Part shown: positions 27,428-37,008 of the stretch, piece after piece
Layout of the letters: each line of letters begins with the position of its first letter
Numbering within the stretch: position 1 is the first letter of the stretch
Assembly (NCBI RefSeq): GCF_002197845.1
Contig: NZ_NIDE01000005.1
Coordinates: forward strand, 124,001-188,000
Reading direction: 5' to 3'
Source of the DNA: Fimbriiglobus ruber
Lineage (GTDB): Bacteria; Planctomycetota; Planctomycetia; Gemmatales; Gemmataceae
Length of the DNA stretch: 64,000 bases
Position numbers and translations under genes: made by a program
The notes under the pieces: generated by a model
Databases searched by the model: none
What the model saw: only the letters and a program-made list of their open reading frames with translations
Told to the model about the DNA's origin: nothing

Positions 27428-30400
27428 TCAAGGTGTCCGTTCGCGGTCGGTGATCGTGCGGTACAGTCGGCGCACGTCCGCGGCAACGCGGGCGTGTGCC
27501 TCGGCGAAGCGGTCGGCCGCCGACTTCCCGCCCTGGGCGTCGAAGCCGAGCCGGCGGGCGAGCTTCTCGCGGTCCTCGGCGGACTCGGGAATCTCCGTGA
27601 GTGGCCGGTCGGTCACGATCCGCAGCCGGGCCTCGACCATGCGCAGGAACGAATACCCCTCGCGCAACGCGGCCGCCTCGTCCCGCGGGAGCAGGCCGGC
27701 CGCCGCGATCGCGTCGAGGGCGTCCCACAGGTTTGGGCGGAGGATTTCGGGGTGTTCGCGGCCGTATTTCAGTTGGAGGAGCTGGACCAGGAACTCGATG
27801 TCCACGAGCCCGCCGGGTCCGCGCTTGAGGTTTCGCGGGCCGGCGTTCGCCTCCAAGCGGTCCCGCATCGTCCGGATTTCGTCCACCAGCTTGGCCGCCC
27901 ACGGCCGCCCGAGGACCGCCGCCCGAACCGCTTGCGTCACCTCGTCCGCGAAGGCTTCCGCCCCGCGGACCGCCCGCGATCGGGTGAGCGATTGTCGCTC
28001 CCAGAGCTGACAACTAGCCCCGGCGAAGTACCGGCGGAACTCGGCCAGCGGCACCACCAGACTGCCCGACTTCCCGGTCGGCCGCAGCCGCATGTCCACG
28101 GCGTACAGCCGGCCGAGCGGCTCCGACTGCGAGAGCGCCTTGATCGCCCGCTGGGACAGCTCGGTGAAGAAGTGGAAGTTGGTAGTGGTGGAATCGGGTC
28201 CGCCCTCGGCCGGGCCGCGGGTGGTCATCCCGTCACCTTCGTACACGACGACGAGGTCGAGGTCGCTGTGATAACTGATCTCCCGCCCGCCCAGCTTGCC
28301 CAACCCCAGGACGACGTACCGGCACGGTGCCGGCTTCCCATTCCCGGGTGAGGCCGGCTCAATCGTCGGCTCACCGTACTTCGCGCGCACGGTCGGTTCG
28401 ACGAGGTCAAATACGGCGTTGAGGATCGTGTCGGCCAGGTCGCTGAGGGCGGCGGTCGTCTGGCGGACCGTGTCCTTGCCGAGCAAGTCGCGGACGCCGA
28501 TGCGGACGAGTTCCTTGTCCTGGAAGCTGTGGAGGATCGGGTCGAGGTCGCTCGCCCCCTTCCGCAACTCGGCCAGTTCGCTGCGGAGTTCGTCGGCCGT
28601 CCGCGGTTGGTCGAGGACGAGGCTGTCGAGCAGTTCGTCGGCCATCCCGGGGTTGTTGGTCAGGATGCCCGACAGGTACGGGCTGCTCGCGCAGATGTCC
28701 ACGTACAGCTTCAGGCTCGGCGGGTTCGAGCTAAAGAGTTCGTACAGAACCGCTTTCCCGCCGAGCGACGCGGTGACGCGCTCCAGGTTATTGAGGGCGA
28801 GGTCCGGGTCGGGCGTGTCCGCGACGGCCCGGAGGAGCTGCGGGGCGATGCTGGCCAGGAAGTGCCGGCAACGACGGTGCGACAGGAACGGCACCTCCTC
28901 CTGGGCCAGTTTCATCAGGTTCAGGTACGCCGTCGGCACGTCGCGGAACGGGTACCGGCCGAGGACCGAGCGGATGGTCGCGTCGTCCGGGTCTTGAATC
29001 AGGATCAGGTCGGACTCCGGCTCCGCCCGCTGGTCGCCCTCGGCGAACGTCTGGTGAAGAAGGTGGTCGAGGATCGCCCGGTCGACGCGGGTTTTGTCGT
29101 GGTAATCCTTGAGGAAGTGGTCGAGCGGGTCCACCAGTAATGCCCGAGTGTCGAGCGTCGGCGTGGGCGACTCGTCGAGGAGCGATCGCTTCTGCGCCGC
29201 CAGCGGCCGGCCGTCCGAGCCCGTCGCCGCGTCCGCCGCCGGCGGTGCATCTGCCGTGGGGCCGCCGGCCTCCGCCGGTTGGGTCGTCGGTTCCGGGGGC
29301 TTGTCTTCGTAGCCCGTCCGCCGCGCGAGCTTGCGTAGTTCGTCGGCCGAGGTCGGGAGCTTGTGCGTCTGCCAGTCGAACAGGAGCTGCAGGCGGTGTT
29401 CGGTCTTCCGCAGGAACCGGTAGGCGTCGGCCAGGATGTACGTCTCCTGGGCCGTCAGGCAGCCGGCGATCTCGAGCGCCTCCAGGGCCATCAGCGTGTT
29501 CCGCTGGCGGACGGCCGGGAGGTCGCCGCCGTTCAGGAGTTGAAGGAACTGGACGGTGTACTCGATGTCGCGGATGCCGCCGCGGCCGGTCTTCACGTCG
29601 AGGTCGTCGGCCCCGGCCTTGGTCGTCCGGTGTTCCATCTGTCGCTTCAGCGCCTTGACCTCGTTGATCTCGGAAAAGCTGAAATACTTGCGGTAGACGA
29701 ACGGCTCAACGGCCTTGACGAACTCGCGACCGAGGGCCAGGTCGCCGGCCACCGGGCGGACCTTGATGAGCGCCTGCCGCTCCCACGTCCGGCCCATCGC
29801 GTCGTAGTACGAGAGGGTGCCGGCGAACGGCCGGGCGAGCGGCCCCCGCTGCCCGCTCGGGCGGAGCCGCAGGTCGACCCGGTACGCGAACCCGCGGTCG
29901 GTGTGGACGGACAGCAGGCGGACAAGTTCGGTGACCACGCGGGCGAAGAACTCGGAGTTCGGGACCGATCCGGACCGCTTTCCGGACGTCTCGCCGTCGT
30001 GGTCGTAGACGAACATCAGGTCGATGTCGCTGGAGTAGTTCAGTTCGTCCCCGCCGAGCTTGCCGAACGCCAGCGCGGCGAGCCGGGCCTCCCGCCCGTC
30101 GCCCGCCATCGGCTGGCCGAACTTCTTCCCGACCGTCCGCAAAGCGGTCTGCAACCCGACCTCGACGCAGGCGTCGGCGACCCGGGCGAGGTCGCGGGTC
30201 ACTTCTTCGAGCGGGCGGTCGCGGATCACGTCGTTGACGCCGATGCGGAGCATCTGAAGCTGTCGGAATCGGCGGATCGCGCGGAGGGTGGCGTGGTCGT
30301 CGTGCGTGGCGTCGACGTCCGCGCGGAGCTGGGCGGTGAGTTCGGCCGTGGACGGGTTGCGCCGCGGGGGCTGCCGCACGGACTCGATGGCTTCCGGGTA

Positions 30401-30697
30401 CGCGGCCAGGGTGTCGGCGAAGAACTGGGAGGTCGCGAGTAGGTGGAGCAGGCCTTCGAGTGCCCGCCCGCGGGCTTCGAGCAGACCCGGCAGGTGGTCG
30501 CGGGCGGGCGGCTGCGCGAACAGCCGTTCGAGGTTGTTGAGCGCCATGTCCGGGTCGGCCGTCCGTGGCAGCAGCCGCCCGAGCAAGGTGCCGACGGCAG
30601 CGGCGCGGTCGGCGCCGAGGTGGCCGACGAGCGCGTCCAGGTTCCGCCGCCCGCGGGCGGGGTCGCGGAGGGCGTCGGGTAGAGGGGTAGAGAGCAT
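27428..30697 (-). CDS. glnE: Bifunctional glutamine synthetase adenylyltransferase/adenylyl-removing enzyme
   Basis: 1089 aa from ATG 30697 (MLSTPLPDALRD), somewhat longer than E. coli GlnE (946 aa). Controls glutamine synthetase by adding or removing AMP. Two nucleotidyltransferase domains are present, each with the GKLGG and D-x-D signature: FGKLGGDELNYSSDIDLMFVY (about 235-255) and LGKLGGREISYHSDLDLVVVY in the C-terminal half. The linker contains a Pro/Ala-rich insertion (EPTTQPAEAGG...) of about 60 residues, not typical. It is convergent with hppA. The PII partner and glnA are outside the window. Confidence 0.92.
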   Translation of the reverse strand: MLSTPLPDALRDPARGRRNLDALVGHLGADRAAAVGTLLGRLLPRTADPDMALNNLERLFAQPPARDHLPGLLEARGRALEGLLHLLATSQFFADTLAAYPEAIESVRQPPRRNPSTAELTAQLRADVDATHDDHATLRAIRRFRQLQMLRIGVNDVIRDRPLEEVTRDLARVADACVEVGLQTALRTVGKKFGQPMAGDGREARLAALAFGKLGGDELNYSSDIDLMFVYDHDGETSGKRSGSVPNSEFFARVVTELVRLLSVHTDRGFAYRVDLRLRPSGQRGPLARPFAGTLSYYDAMGRTWERQALIKVRPVAGDLALGREFVKAVEPFVYRKYFSFSEINEVKALKRQMEHRTTKAGADDLDVKTGRGGIRDIEYTVQFLQLLNGGDLPAVRQRNTLMALEALEIAGCLTAQETYILADAYRFLRKTEHRLQLLFDWQTHKLPTSADELRKLARRTGYEDKPPEPTTQPAEAGGPTADAPPAADAATGSDGRPLAAQKRSLLDESPTPTLDTRALLVDPLDHFLKDYHDKTRVDRAILDHLLHQTFAEGDQRAEPESDLILIQDPDDATIRSVLGRYPFRDVPTAYLNLMKLAQEEVPFLSHRRCRHFLASIAPQLLRAVADTPDPDLALNNLERVTASLGGKAVLYELFSSNPPSLKLYVDICASSPYLSGILTNNPGMADELLDSLVLDQPRTADELRSELAELRKGASDLDPILHSFQDKELVRIGVRDLLGKDTVRQTTAALSDLADTILNAVFDLVEPTVRAKYGEPTIEPASPGNGKPAPCRYVVLGLGKLGGREISYHSDLDLVVVYEGDGMTTRGPAEGGPDSTTTNFHFFTELSQRAIKALSQSEPLGRLYAVDMRLRPTGKSGSLVVPLAEFRRYFAGASCQLWERQSLTRSRAVRGAEAFADEVTQAVRAAVLGRPWAAKLVDEIRTMRDRLEANAGPRNLKRGPGGLVDIEFLVQLLQLKYGREHPEILRPNLWDALDAIAAAGLLPRDEAAALREGYSFLRMVEARLRIVTDRPLTEIPESAEDREKLARRLGFDAQGGKSAADRFAEAHARVAADVRRLYRTITDRERTP

Positions 30698-30803
30698 AGC
30701 GGGCACGGGGGTGATCGGAGGTGGGTGAGGGCAACACAGGGTAGGCCCAAGGCCGCCCTCACCCCTGCCCAGAATTGTCATCCTTCCCGACGACGTTCGC
30801 AAC

Positions 30804-31970
30804 TCACGCGCGTGGCCGCAGCGTAATTCGTAGGACTTGGGGTTTGCAACTAAACCGCAACGGCTCTTTCCCGCTCAACCCGCGGCCGACGGCCATCACC
30901 AGCCCGCCTTCCGCGAACACGCCCTGGTCGAACCGCCGGCCGTAGACGCTCGGTACGAAAATCGACCCGATCACCGGCAAGCGGATCTGACCGCCGTGGA
31001 CGTGGCCGCAGACCATCAGGCCGATCTTGTTCCGCTGGCCCCAGTAAAAATTGTCCGGCGTGTGGCTCACGCACAGGCGGAACACGTCCGCGGGCGCGGC
31101 GCTCAGGTCCGGTTCCGGCCGGTACCAGGGGCTTTCGTTTCCGACCACCACGCACCGCTCGCCCCGCAGCGTGATTTCCCGCCAGCCGTTGCCCAGGACC
31201 GTACACCCGGCCGCCTCAAGTTCCTTCCGCACGCGGGTCGCGTCGTGCGAGTCGTCGTGGTTGCCGAGGACCGCGAACTTTCCGGCCGCCGCGGTCAGTC
31301 GGCCGAACAGGGGCTGAATCCACTCGTGGTAGCAGTCCTTGTCCAGGTAGTCGCCGCCGAGGATCACCAGGTCCGGTTGCGGGCCGGCCGCGAGCCGGTC
31401 GAACACGGCGTCGTAATACGGGCGGCCCGGGGAGCCGTAAAAGTGCGTGTCCGAGATGAACAGGATGGTGAGCCCGTCCCACGCGGCCGGCGCCCCGCGG
31501 ACGGCCAGTTCGAGGTCGGTGTACTCGACCCGGAAGCAGTCGTTGAGCGGCAGGTGGGCCGCCCACTTCCAGTTACCCGACCCGAGGACGGCCGGGCCGA
31601 GTTCTTTCCGGTAGTCGACGACCTCGGACCGTTCGGAGAGAACCGCCGCCGGTCGTCGGCGGGCGAGTCGGGCGAACGTGATCGCGGGGAACACGAGGAC
31701 GCCCACGATCAGGCAGACGACCGCATACCCGGCAGAGGCGTACGTCCACCCGTCGCCGAACGCGCCCCCTAGCCCCTCGAACCCGGTCGCGGCGACGAGC
31801 GGGAGGACGAGAACGGGATACGCGAGGATCATCAGGCCGGTGAACGCCCGCCACGGCTTGAGAAACGTCTTGGTGATTGGCCGGCCGTACAGGTTGTTGA
31901 GGACGGCGGTCCAGATGCAGGCGTGCCCGACCCAGCCGGCGGCGAGCGGGAGGAGTTCGAGCGCCGTCAT
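30804..31970 (-). CDS. Membrane-anchored metallophosphoesterase (YkuE/YaeI-like)
   Basis: 388 aa from ATG 31970. About four N-terminal TM helices (residues 1-115) are followed by a calcineurin-like domain with metal ligands in FISDTHFYG, GGDYLDKD, LGNHDD, CVSHTPDNF and CGHVHGGQI. The family includes phosphodiesterases acting on lipid-linked pyrophosphates, so a membrane-lipid substrate is plausible. The start ATG overlaps the stop of the preceding PAS-GAF-receiver gene as ATGA, showing translational coupling. It is 106 bp upstream of glnE and may share its transcript. Confidence 0.87.
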   Translation of the reverse strand: MTALELLPLAAGWVGHACIWTAVLNNLYGRPITKTFLKPWRAFTGLMILAYPVLVLPLVAATGFEGLGGAFGDGWTYASAGYAVVCLIVGVLVFPAITFARLARRRPAAVLSERSEVVDYRKELGPAVLGSGNWKWAAHLPLNDCFRVEYTDLELAVRGAPAAWDGLTILFISDTHFYGSPGRPYYDAVFDRLAAGPQPDLVILGGDYLDKDCYHEWIQPLFGRLTAAAGKFAVLGNHDDSHDATRVRKELEAAGCTVLGNGWREITLRGERCVVVGNESPWYRPEPDLSAAPADVFRLCVSHTPDNFYWGQRNKIGLMVCGHVHGGQIRLPVIGSIFVPSVYGRRFDQGVFAEGGLVMAVGRGLSGKEPLRFSCKPQVLRITLRPRA

Positions 31971-33676
31971 TCCGGCTTTCCGTTCGCGAGCGGGCCGGGC
32001 GGGGGCGTGTTGAGGACCGCGGTCACGACTTGCTCCTGGCGGAACGGCTTGAACAGGACGTACTGCAGGCCGTCTTGCCGGGCCCGGACGATCGAGTGGG
32101 CCACGTCGTACCCGAACCCGGTGGTCAGGGCCACCCGCGTTCCTGGACGGGCGTCGCGGAGCCGCCGGTACGCCTCGTACCCGCCCATGTCCGGGGGCTT
32201 GATGTCGAGCAGAACGACATCGTATGTCGCGCACGCCAACAGGGCCAGCCCCTCGATCGCCGTCCCCGCCGTCTCCACCCCGGCCCCGAGCCGGCCGAGC
32301 AGCTGGTGAGCCGACCGCCGCATTCGTTCGTCGGGGTCGACGACCAACACGCGCCGGCCGAGGAGCGGGGCTGCCGCCCCCCCGTCCGGTGGCGACGGCC
32401 AGTTGCACATGTCCCGGGCGACCTTGCGCACGCTGTCCTTGACCGCCTCCCCGCGGGCGAGGATGCGCCGCAGATGGGCGGCCGCCTCGGGGTCGGTCGG
32501 GCCGAGTTTGAGGAGCAGGACGGCCGCGCTCGCCAGGACGTCGTCGACCGGCAGCGCGAGTTCCCGGTTGATCGCGTCGATCGACTGGGCGGCCGTCGTT
32601 ACCTGCTGGGCGCTGAGTAGGTCGAGGGTGTGCAGGGCGGCCGCGATTTCCTTGCTGAAGAGTTCGGTGAACTGGAGGTCGTCGGCCCCGAACCCGTCGG
32701 GCCGCGGGCTCTCGACATTGAGCGTGCCGATGACCGCGTCCTGGTAGACCAGGGGGACGGTCATCGAGCTGCGGGCGCCGTGGGCGCCTTCGATGTAGAG
32801 CGGGTCGGTGGCCGTGTCCGAAATGAGGTGGCTGCGGCCGATGGCGGCCACGTACCCGGTGACGCCGTTCCCGGACGGCCGCGCGAACAGCACCCGGCGG
32901 GCGGCCTCCGGAGTCATCCCGTCTTCGAGCAGCGGCTTGAGTTCCCCGGTCCGCCGGTCGAGCAGGCGGACTTCGATGATGTCGTAGTGGAGGAGGTCGC
33001 GGATGAACCGCCGAAGGTTCTGCTTGAGCAGCTCGACCCGGGTCGGGGTGTTCATCTCGGCGAGCTGGTCCGGGTCGAGCCCGGCGAGTTCGCGGCCGGC
33101 CTGGTGGAGCGCGTCCAGTTTCCGCTGCTGTTCGACCTCGGGGGTGACGTTACGGATGAAGACGACGAGCTGTCCGGGCGGGCCGACGACCTCCGGGACC
33201 GGGCGGACGGCCACGTCGAGGTACGGCCGGTCGGGCTGGTCCGGGCGGAAGACGCGAAAGGAGACGGGCCGGTTGGCGGCGGCGGCGGCGAGCAGCGGGT
33301 CGGGGTCGTTGGCCGCGAGGGTGCGGGCGGCGAGGGCGTCGAGCAGGCGGCAGCCGACGGGTTCGGCCGGGCAGAGCGCCCGGGTCGCCGCGTTCGCCCA
33401 GGTCACAATGCCGGCCCGGTCGAGGACGGCGACGCCTTCGTCCAGGTGAGCGAGGACGACTTCGTCTCGGTCCAGTTCGTGGGCGTACCGGGCGAACGCG
33501 GCCGGGTCAGCGACGACGGCCGCGAACGCGCCCGCCCGGAGCAGTTCCGCGGCCGCGGCCGGGTCGCCGACGGGCACTACCTCGGCGGCGGCCAGCCAGT
33601 CGGCCAGCGCCCCGGAGGGCGGGCCGAGCAACAAGAACCGGGGTCGCGAGTCCACAGGCCCTCCGCGGCCGTCCAC
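31967..33676 (-). CDS. PAS-GAF-receiver signalling protein without a kinase domain
   Basis: 569 aa from GTG 33676. Order: N-terminal degenerate receiver-like region (about 10-65), PAS domain (about 75-185, VLDRAGIVTWANAATRALC), GAF domain (about 215-355, FARPSGNGVTGYVAAIGRSHLI), a HisKA-like helix pair (about 365-430), then a C-terminal receiver (about 445-560) with VLVVDPDERMRRS, phosphorylatable Asp in VVLLDIKPPD, and Thr/Lys positions (LTTGFG, LFKPF). The HisKA-like segment reads INRELALPVDDV where kinases have HExRxP, so the phospho-acceptor His is missing, and there is no ATPase domain. It is coupled (ATGA) to the phosphoesterase downstream, suggesting that enzyme is its output. Confidence 0.82.
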   Translation of the reverse strand: MDGRGGPVDSRPRFLLLGPPSGALADWLAAAEVVPVGDPAAAAELLRAGAFAAVVADPAAFARYAHELDRDEVVLAHLDEGVAVLDRAGIVTWANAATRALCPAEPVGCRLLDALAARTLAANDPDPLLAAAAANRPVSFRVFRPDQPDRPYLDVAVRPVPEVVGPPGQLVVFIRNVTPEVEQQRKLDALHQAGRELAGLDPDQLAEMNTPTRVELLKQNLRRFIRDLLHYDIIEVRLLDRRTGELKPLLEDGMTPEAARRVLFARPSGNGVTGYVAAIGRSHLISDTATDPLYIEGAHGARSSMTVPLVYQDAVIGTLNVESPRPDGFGADDLQFTELFSKEIAAALHTLDLLSAQQVTTAAQSIDAINRELALPVDDVLASAAVLLLKLGPTDPEAAAHLRRILARGEAVKDSVRKVARDMCNWPSPPDGGAAAPLLGRRVLVVDPDERMRRSAHQLLGRLGAGVETAGTAIEGLALLACATYDVVLLDIKPPDMGGYEAYRRLRDARPGTRVALTTGFGYDVAHSIVRARQDGLQYVLFKPFRQEQVVTAVLNTPPPGPLANGKPE

Positions 33677-33805
33677 AGGGTGGGTCCGAGGCAGTACGGA
33701 TTATACCGACTGCCGGGGGCGGCTCAAGCGACGTCCCCGGGCCGCCGGCCGGGGATTAACGGGCGGCCCGGAATGACCGGCCCGTTCGGCGGAACGGGGT
33801 GCGGA

Positions 33806-34123
33806 TTATTTGTAAAGTCGGTAGAACGCGAACGCCTTCGGCCATTCCGCGCGGGGCCGAAACGCCGCCGCGACCTCGACCCCGCCGAGGGCCGACTCGG
33901 TCAACACCACGTGATCGGGGCATTCCTTGGCCCGCTCGAACTCGGCGTCCGTCACCCGGCAGACAACCTTATAAAACGGCCCGGCTAGCCATTCGGCTAC
34001 CTCCGGCGCGTCGCGGAATTTCAAATAACAGGCCAGCGACGCATGAGCGGCGGCCAGGATCGCGAAGCCGGGCGGCACGGCATCGCGGACGAGGATGTAC
34101 ATTTTCACGACGACTGGCACCAA
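33806..34123 (-). CDS. PTH2-like small protein
   Basis: 105 aa if GTG 34123 is used; an in-frame ATG at 34102 (MYILVRD) would give 98 aa and is equally plausible. The N-terminus KMYILVRDAVPPGFAILAAAHASLACY resembles the peptidyl-tRNA hydrolase 2 core (MYxLVRxDL...AQxAHA), followed by an alternating alpha/beta pattern (VVCRVTDAEFERAKECPDHVVLTES). PTH2 recycles peptidyl-tRNA in archaea and eukaryotes; bacterial relatives of this length are mostly uncharacterised, so the activity is not asserted. Confidence 0.65.
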   Translation of the reverse strand: MVPVVVKMYILVRDAVPPGFAILAAAHASLACYLKFRDAPEVAEWLAGPFYKVVCRVTDAEFERAKECPDHVVLTESALGGVEVAAAFRPRAEWPKAFAFYRLYK

Positions 34124-34187
34124 GAATGTTGCGAGACCGGACCCATTTATGCAACGTAGGAGCGCAACTGGTAGCTGAACCCGGTGC

Positions 34188-34661
34188 CTACTCTTTCGGC
34201 TCCAAAGAACGGATCGTTTGAATCACCAGGAATACCGACAACTCCCCCGCCGGGCCGCGATAGCACCCGGCCGCCTCAAGATGGGCCACGGACATTGCGG
34301 CCACCTCCCACGCCATGGCTGTATCGGCTTCAAATGACTCCGAGCGGAACGCTTCCATTCCGGTTACGTCGAACAGTTCGCGAAGCCGAGCCGAATGAGT
34401 TCGCGATTCCTCGGGAATCGACGGCTTGGCCCACGCCCACATCCACGTCTGGCTCTTGAAAGAAAAGCTGCCGATATTGATGGCTCCAGCCTCAACACGG
34501 ACGCGACCGTCGGCGTCCGAGAACCGGAGTGATTCGGTGTCCTGATCGTAGTCCCAGCGGGCGTGAAGACCGAAGCCATACTGCCTCGTTAGGGCAAGTT
34601 GTTTACGCTCCAAGTCACGTTTACTCGAAGCGACAAACGCCTCGAATTCAGCGTCCGTCAT
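34188..34661 (-). CDS. DUF6882-like cytoplasmic protein
   Basis: 157 aa. The central region contains HARWDYDQDTESLRFSD, IGSFSFKSQTWMWAWAKPSIPEE and the C-terminal GCYRGPAGELSVFLVIQ, a pattern I associate with the DUF6882 family of small bacterial proteins, sometimes linked to polymorphic toxin immunity loci. No toxin gene is adjacent. No signal peptide or TM helix. ATG 34661 is the natural start. Confidence 0.65.
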   Translation of the reverse strand: MTDAEFEAFVASSKRDLERKQLALTRQYGFGLHARWDYDQDTESLRFSDADGRVRVEAGAINIGSFSFKSQTWMWAWAKPSIPEESRTHSARLRELFDVTGMEAFRSESFEADTAMAWEVAAMSVAHLEAAGCYRGPAGELSVFLVIQTIRSLEPKE

Positions 34662-34737
34662 TCGGAGCCCCTATCTACCGAAGAATTGCTCGCGTGCGTC
34701 AAATGATGCGTTAAGAATACCCGCCCTCAGAAAATAA

Positions 34738-34781
34738 ACGAGTCGCGGGCGTCCCCCACACGGGAAACACCCGCGACTCGT
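34738..34781 (-). terminator. Rho-independent terminator of the cytochrome-WD40 gene
   Basis: ACGAGTCGCGGG and CCCGCGACTCGT form a perfect 12-bp stem. Read on the minus strand it is followed by TTTATTTTC, giving a U-rich tail. It lies 29 bp after the stop of the 34810 gene. Confidence 0.8.
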
Positions 34782-34809
34782 GTTGCCGTCAGTCAGCCTG
34801 TCGTCGGCG

Positions 34810-36954
34810 TTACTTCGCGGCGACCTTCTTCACGCCCTTCAGGCGGTCGAGTTTCGCCTTGGCGGCAGCCAGTTCAGCGTTGGCGGCGTCGGCCGCCGCT
34901 TTGACCGGGGCGACCGCGGCGTTGGCGGCATCGGCTGCGGTTTTCGCCGGGGCGACCGCGTCGGTCGCCGGCTTGACCATCGGCTGAAGGACGGCCGCCT
35001 TCTTCTGGGCCTCGGCAGCTGTCGTCTGGTTGTCGTTCACCACCTTGACCAGGGCCGCGTGCTTGTCGGCCGCCACCTTGTGCGCGGCGACCGCGTCGGT
35101 GACGACCTTCTTGGCGAGCGCGACCTCGTTCTGCTGTTGCTGCACGAGGGTCGCGAACGTCTTGGCGGCCGCCGCCAGGTCGGGGTTTTGCGGGGCTTTA
35201 GCTGACGCGTCCTGCACCTTCTTGGCGGCCTCGACCGTGGCCGGGACGGTGACGTCGTAGGCCGACATCTTGTTCGTGGCCGCGGCCACCGCGGTCGCCC
35301 ACTTGTCCATCTCCGCCTTGGCCGTCGTGACCTGCGGGGTCGTGGCGGTCGCGGCCGCGGTCGCGTCGGCCGTGGCCTTGGTCGCGACGGCCAGTTCGGT
35401 CGATACCTTGGTGGCATTTGCCTGGGTCGCGGCGTAGGCTTCGACCGCCATCTTTGCCTTGGCGGCCGCCGCCGCGTACACGTCGTTCGCGCCCTTTGCT
35501 TTCGCCTCGGCCGCGGCGACCACGGCCTCGGTCTGTTTCACCTGATCGGCGAGCGGGAGCGGGTTGGTGTCCAGCACGGCGACGGTCTTGGCGTCGGCCG
35601 CGGCCCACACCTTGAGGGCGCCGGACCAGTCCCCGCCGACCACCTTGCCGCCGTCGTGAGTCACGGCAACCCGTAGGCCGAGGTCGGCGAACGCCTCGAA
35701 CTGTTTCTGAAGACCACCGTTTCCGTCCCACAGCTTGGTCAGCTTGTCGCGACCCGTCGAAACGACCCGGCCGTCGTGGGCGACGCGGACGGACTCGACG
35801 CCGCCCGGGTGCGCGGCCCAGTTCTTGATCTGGCCGCCGTTCTCCATCTCCCACAGGCGGACGGTCCCGTCCTCGCTGGCCGAGGCGACGACGTTCGAGT
35901 CGGCCCGCCAGGAGACATCGGTGATCATGGCCGTGTGGCCGCGGAGGGTGTGGAACTCGCGGGCGGTATTCGCTTCCCAGACGAACAGGCCGCCGTTGCG
36001 GTCGCCGGTGGCGAGCAGCACGCCGTCCGGGCTGAATTCAACGGCCGTCACCCAGTCGGTGTGCTTCTTGATCGAGTTGAGGACCGACCCGTCGGCGATC
36101 GAGTAAATACGGATCATCCGCGTCGGCGTACCGACGGCGATCATGGTCTGGTCGGCCGAGATGTCGGCGGCGAGGATGGCGTCGGTCTCACTGGCGCCGA
36201 CTTCCGTGACCTTGGCCCCGGTCTCAATGTTGTAAAGGACGGCCCGGCCCGATGCGCCGCCCCGGCCACCGGCGGCCAGGAGGAACTTGGCGTTCCGCGA
36301 GAACTTCAGGCTGTTGATCTGGCCGTGTTCAAACGGGAGGACGCCGAGCAGGTCGCCGGTGTCCGCGTGGTAAAGGATGATTTGCTTCTGCCCACCGACG
36401 GCCAGGAGCGGAGCCCACGGGCTGGCGGCCAGCGCGAGGACGGCGTTCGGCCGGCGGTTGACGGTCACGGGGTCGGCCTTGAGCGCGCCCGGTTGCGGCA
36501 TCGGCGGCGGGCCTTCAGGCTTACCCTTGCCCACGCTCTTGAGGCCGATGTCGACCTTCGGCTTGGCGGAGACGACCGCCTTGCTCCCGGTGTTCTCGCG
36601 GCCGCCCTGCTCGATCCAGAGGCGGAGGATTTCGAGCTGGGCCTCCGGAATGCGAGCCGCATTCGGCGGCATCTTCGGCTCTTCCTTGTGGGCCGTCAGC
36701 GCGTACAGCCGGGACTTGTCCGGGTCGCCGGGGATGACGACGGCGCCCGACGACCCGCCCTGCATGGCGGCCGCGAACGTGGCGACGTTCAGGCCGCCTT
36801 TTTGTTTATCGTTACCGTGACACCCCATGCAGTGCTGCTTCAGCACCGGGACCACGTCCTCGTCGAACGTCGGCTTCTTGGCGTCCGCCAGGGCGGCGGG
36901 CACGTAAGCCAACAGGGCGACTACGGGGGCGAGGAATCGGAACAGTCGGCGCAT
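34810..36954 (-). CDS. Planctomycete cytochrome c-WD40 repeat protein with coiled tail
   Basis: 714 aa with a signal peptide (residues 1-23). A PSCyt1-type cytochrome c domain has the haem motif CMGCH at about 42-46 and a distal Met in EEPKMPPNAARI. A WD40 propeller spans about 165-455 with repeats such as SLKFSRNAKFLLAAGG, AVEFSPDGVLLATGDRNGGLFVWE and DVSWRADSNVVASASEDGTVRLWE. The last 240 residues are almost entirely Ala/Lys/Val coiled coil. The first two modules are standard for planctomycete clusters with DUF1501 and DUF1549 proteins. The long Ala-rich coil is less usual and may form a stalk in the periplasm. Likely last gene of the minus-strand cluster. Confidence 0.87.
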   Translation of the reverse strand: MRRLFRFLAPVVALLAYVPAALADAKKPTFDEDVVPVLKQHCMGCHGNDKQKGGLNVATFAAAMQGGSSGAVVIPGDPDKSRLYALTAHKEEPKMPPNAARIPEAQLEILRLWIEQGGRENTGSKAVVSAKPKVDIGLKSVGKGKPEGPPPMPQPGALKADPVTVNRRPNAVLALAASPWAPLLAVGGQKQIILYHADTGDLLGVLPFEHGQINSLKFSRNAKFLLAAGGRGGASGRAVLYNIETGAKVTEVGASETDAILAADISADQTMIAVGTPTRMIRIYSIADGSVLNSIKKHTDWVTAVEFSPDGVLLATGDRNGGLFVWEANTAREFHTLRGHTAMITDVSWRADSNVVASASEDGTVRLWEMENGGQIKNWAAHPGGVESVRVAHDGRVVSTGRDKLTKLWDGNGGLQKQFEAFADLGLRVAVTHDGGKVVGGDWSGALKVWAAADAKTVAVLDTNPLPLADQVKQTEAVVAAAEAKAKGANDVYAAAAAKAKMAVEAYAATQANATKVSTELAVATKATADATAAATATTPQVTTAKAEMDKWATAVAAATNKMSAYDVTVPATVEAAKKVQDASAKAPQNPDLAAAAKTFATLVQQQQNEVALAKKVVTDAVAAHKVAADKHAALVKVVNDNQTTAAEAQKKAAVLQPMVKPATDAVAPAKTAADAANAAVAPVKAAADAANAELAAAKAKLDRLKGVKKVAAK

Positions 36955-37008
36955 CTCGGGTAAACCTCGAAAGTCGTCGGGCGTTTCGGCCTACACGGGC
37001 GGTTTCAC

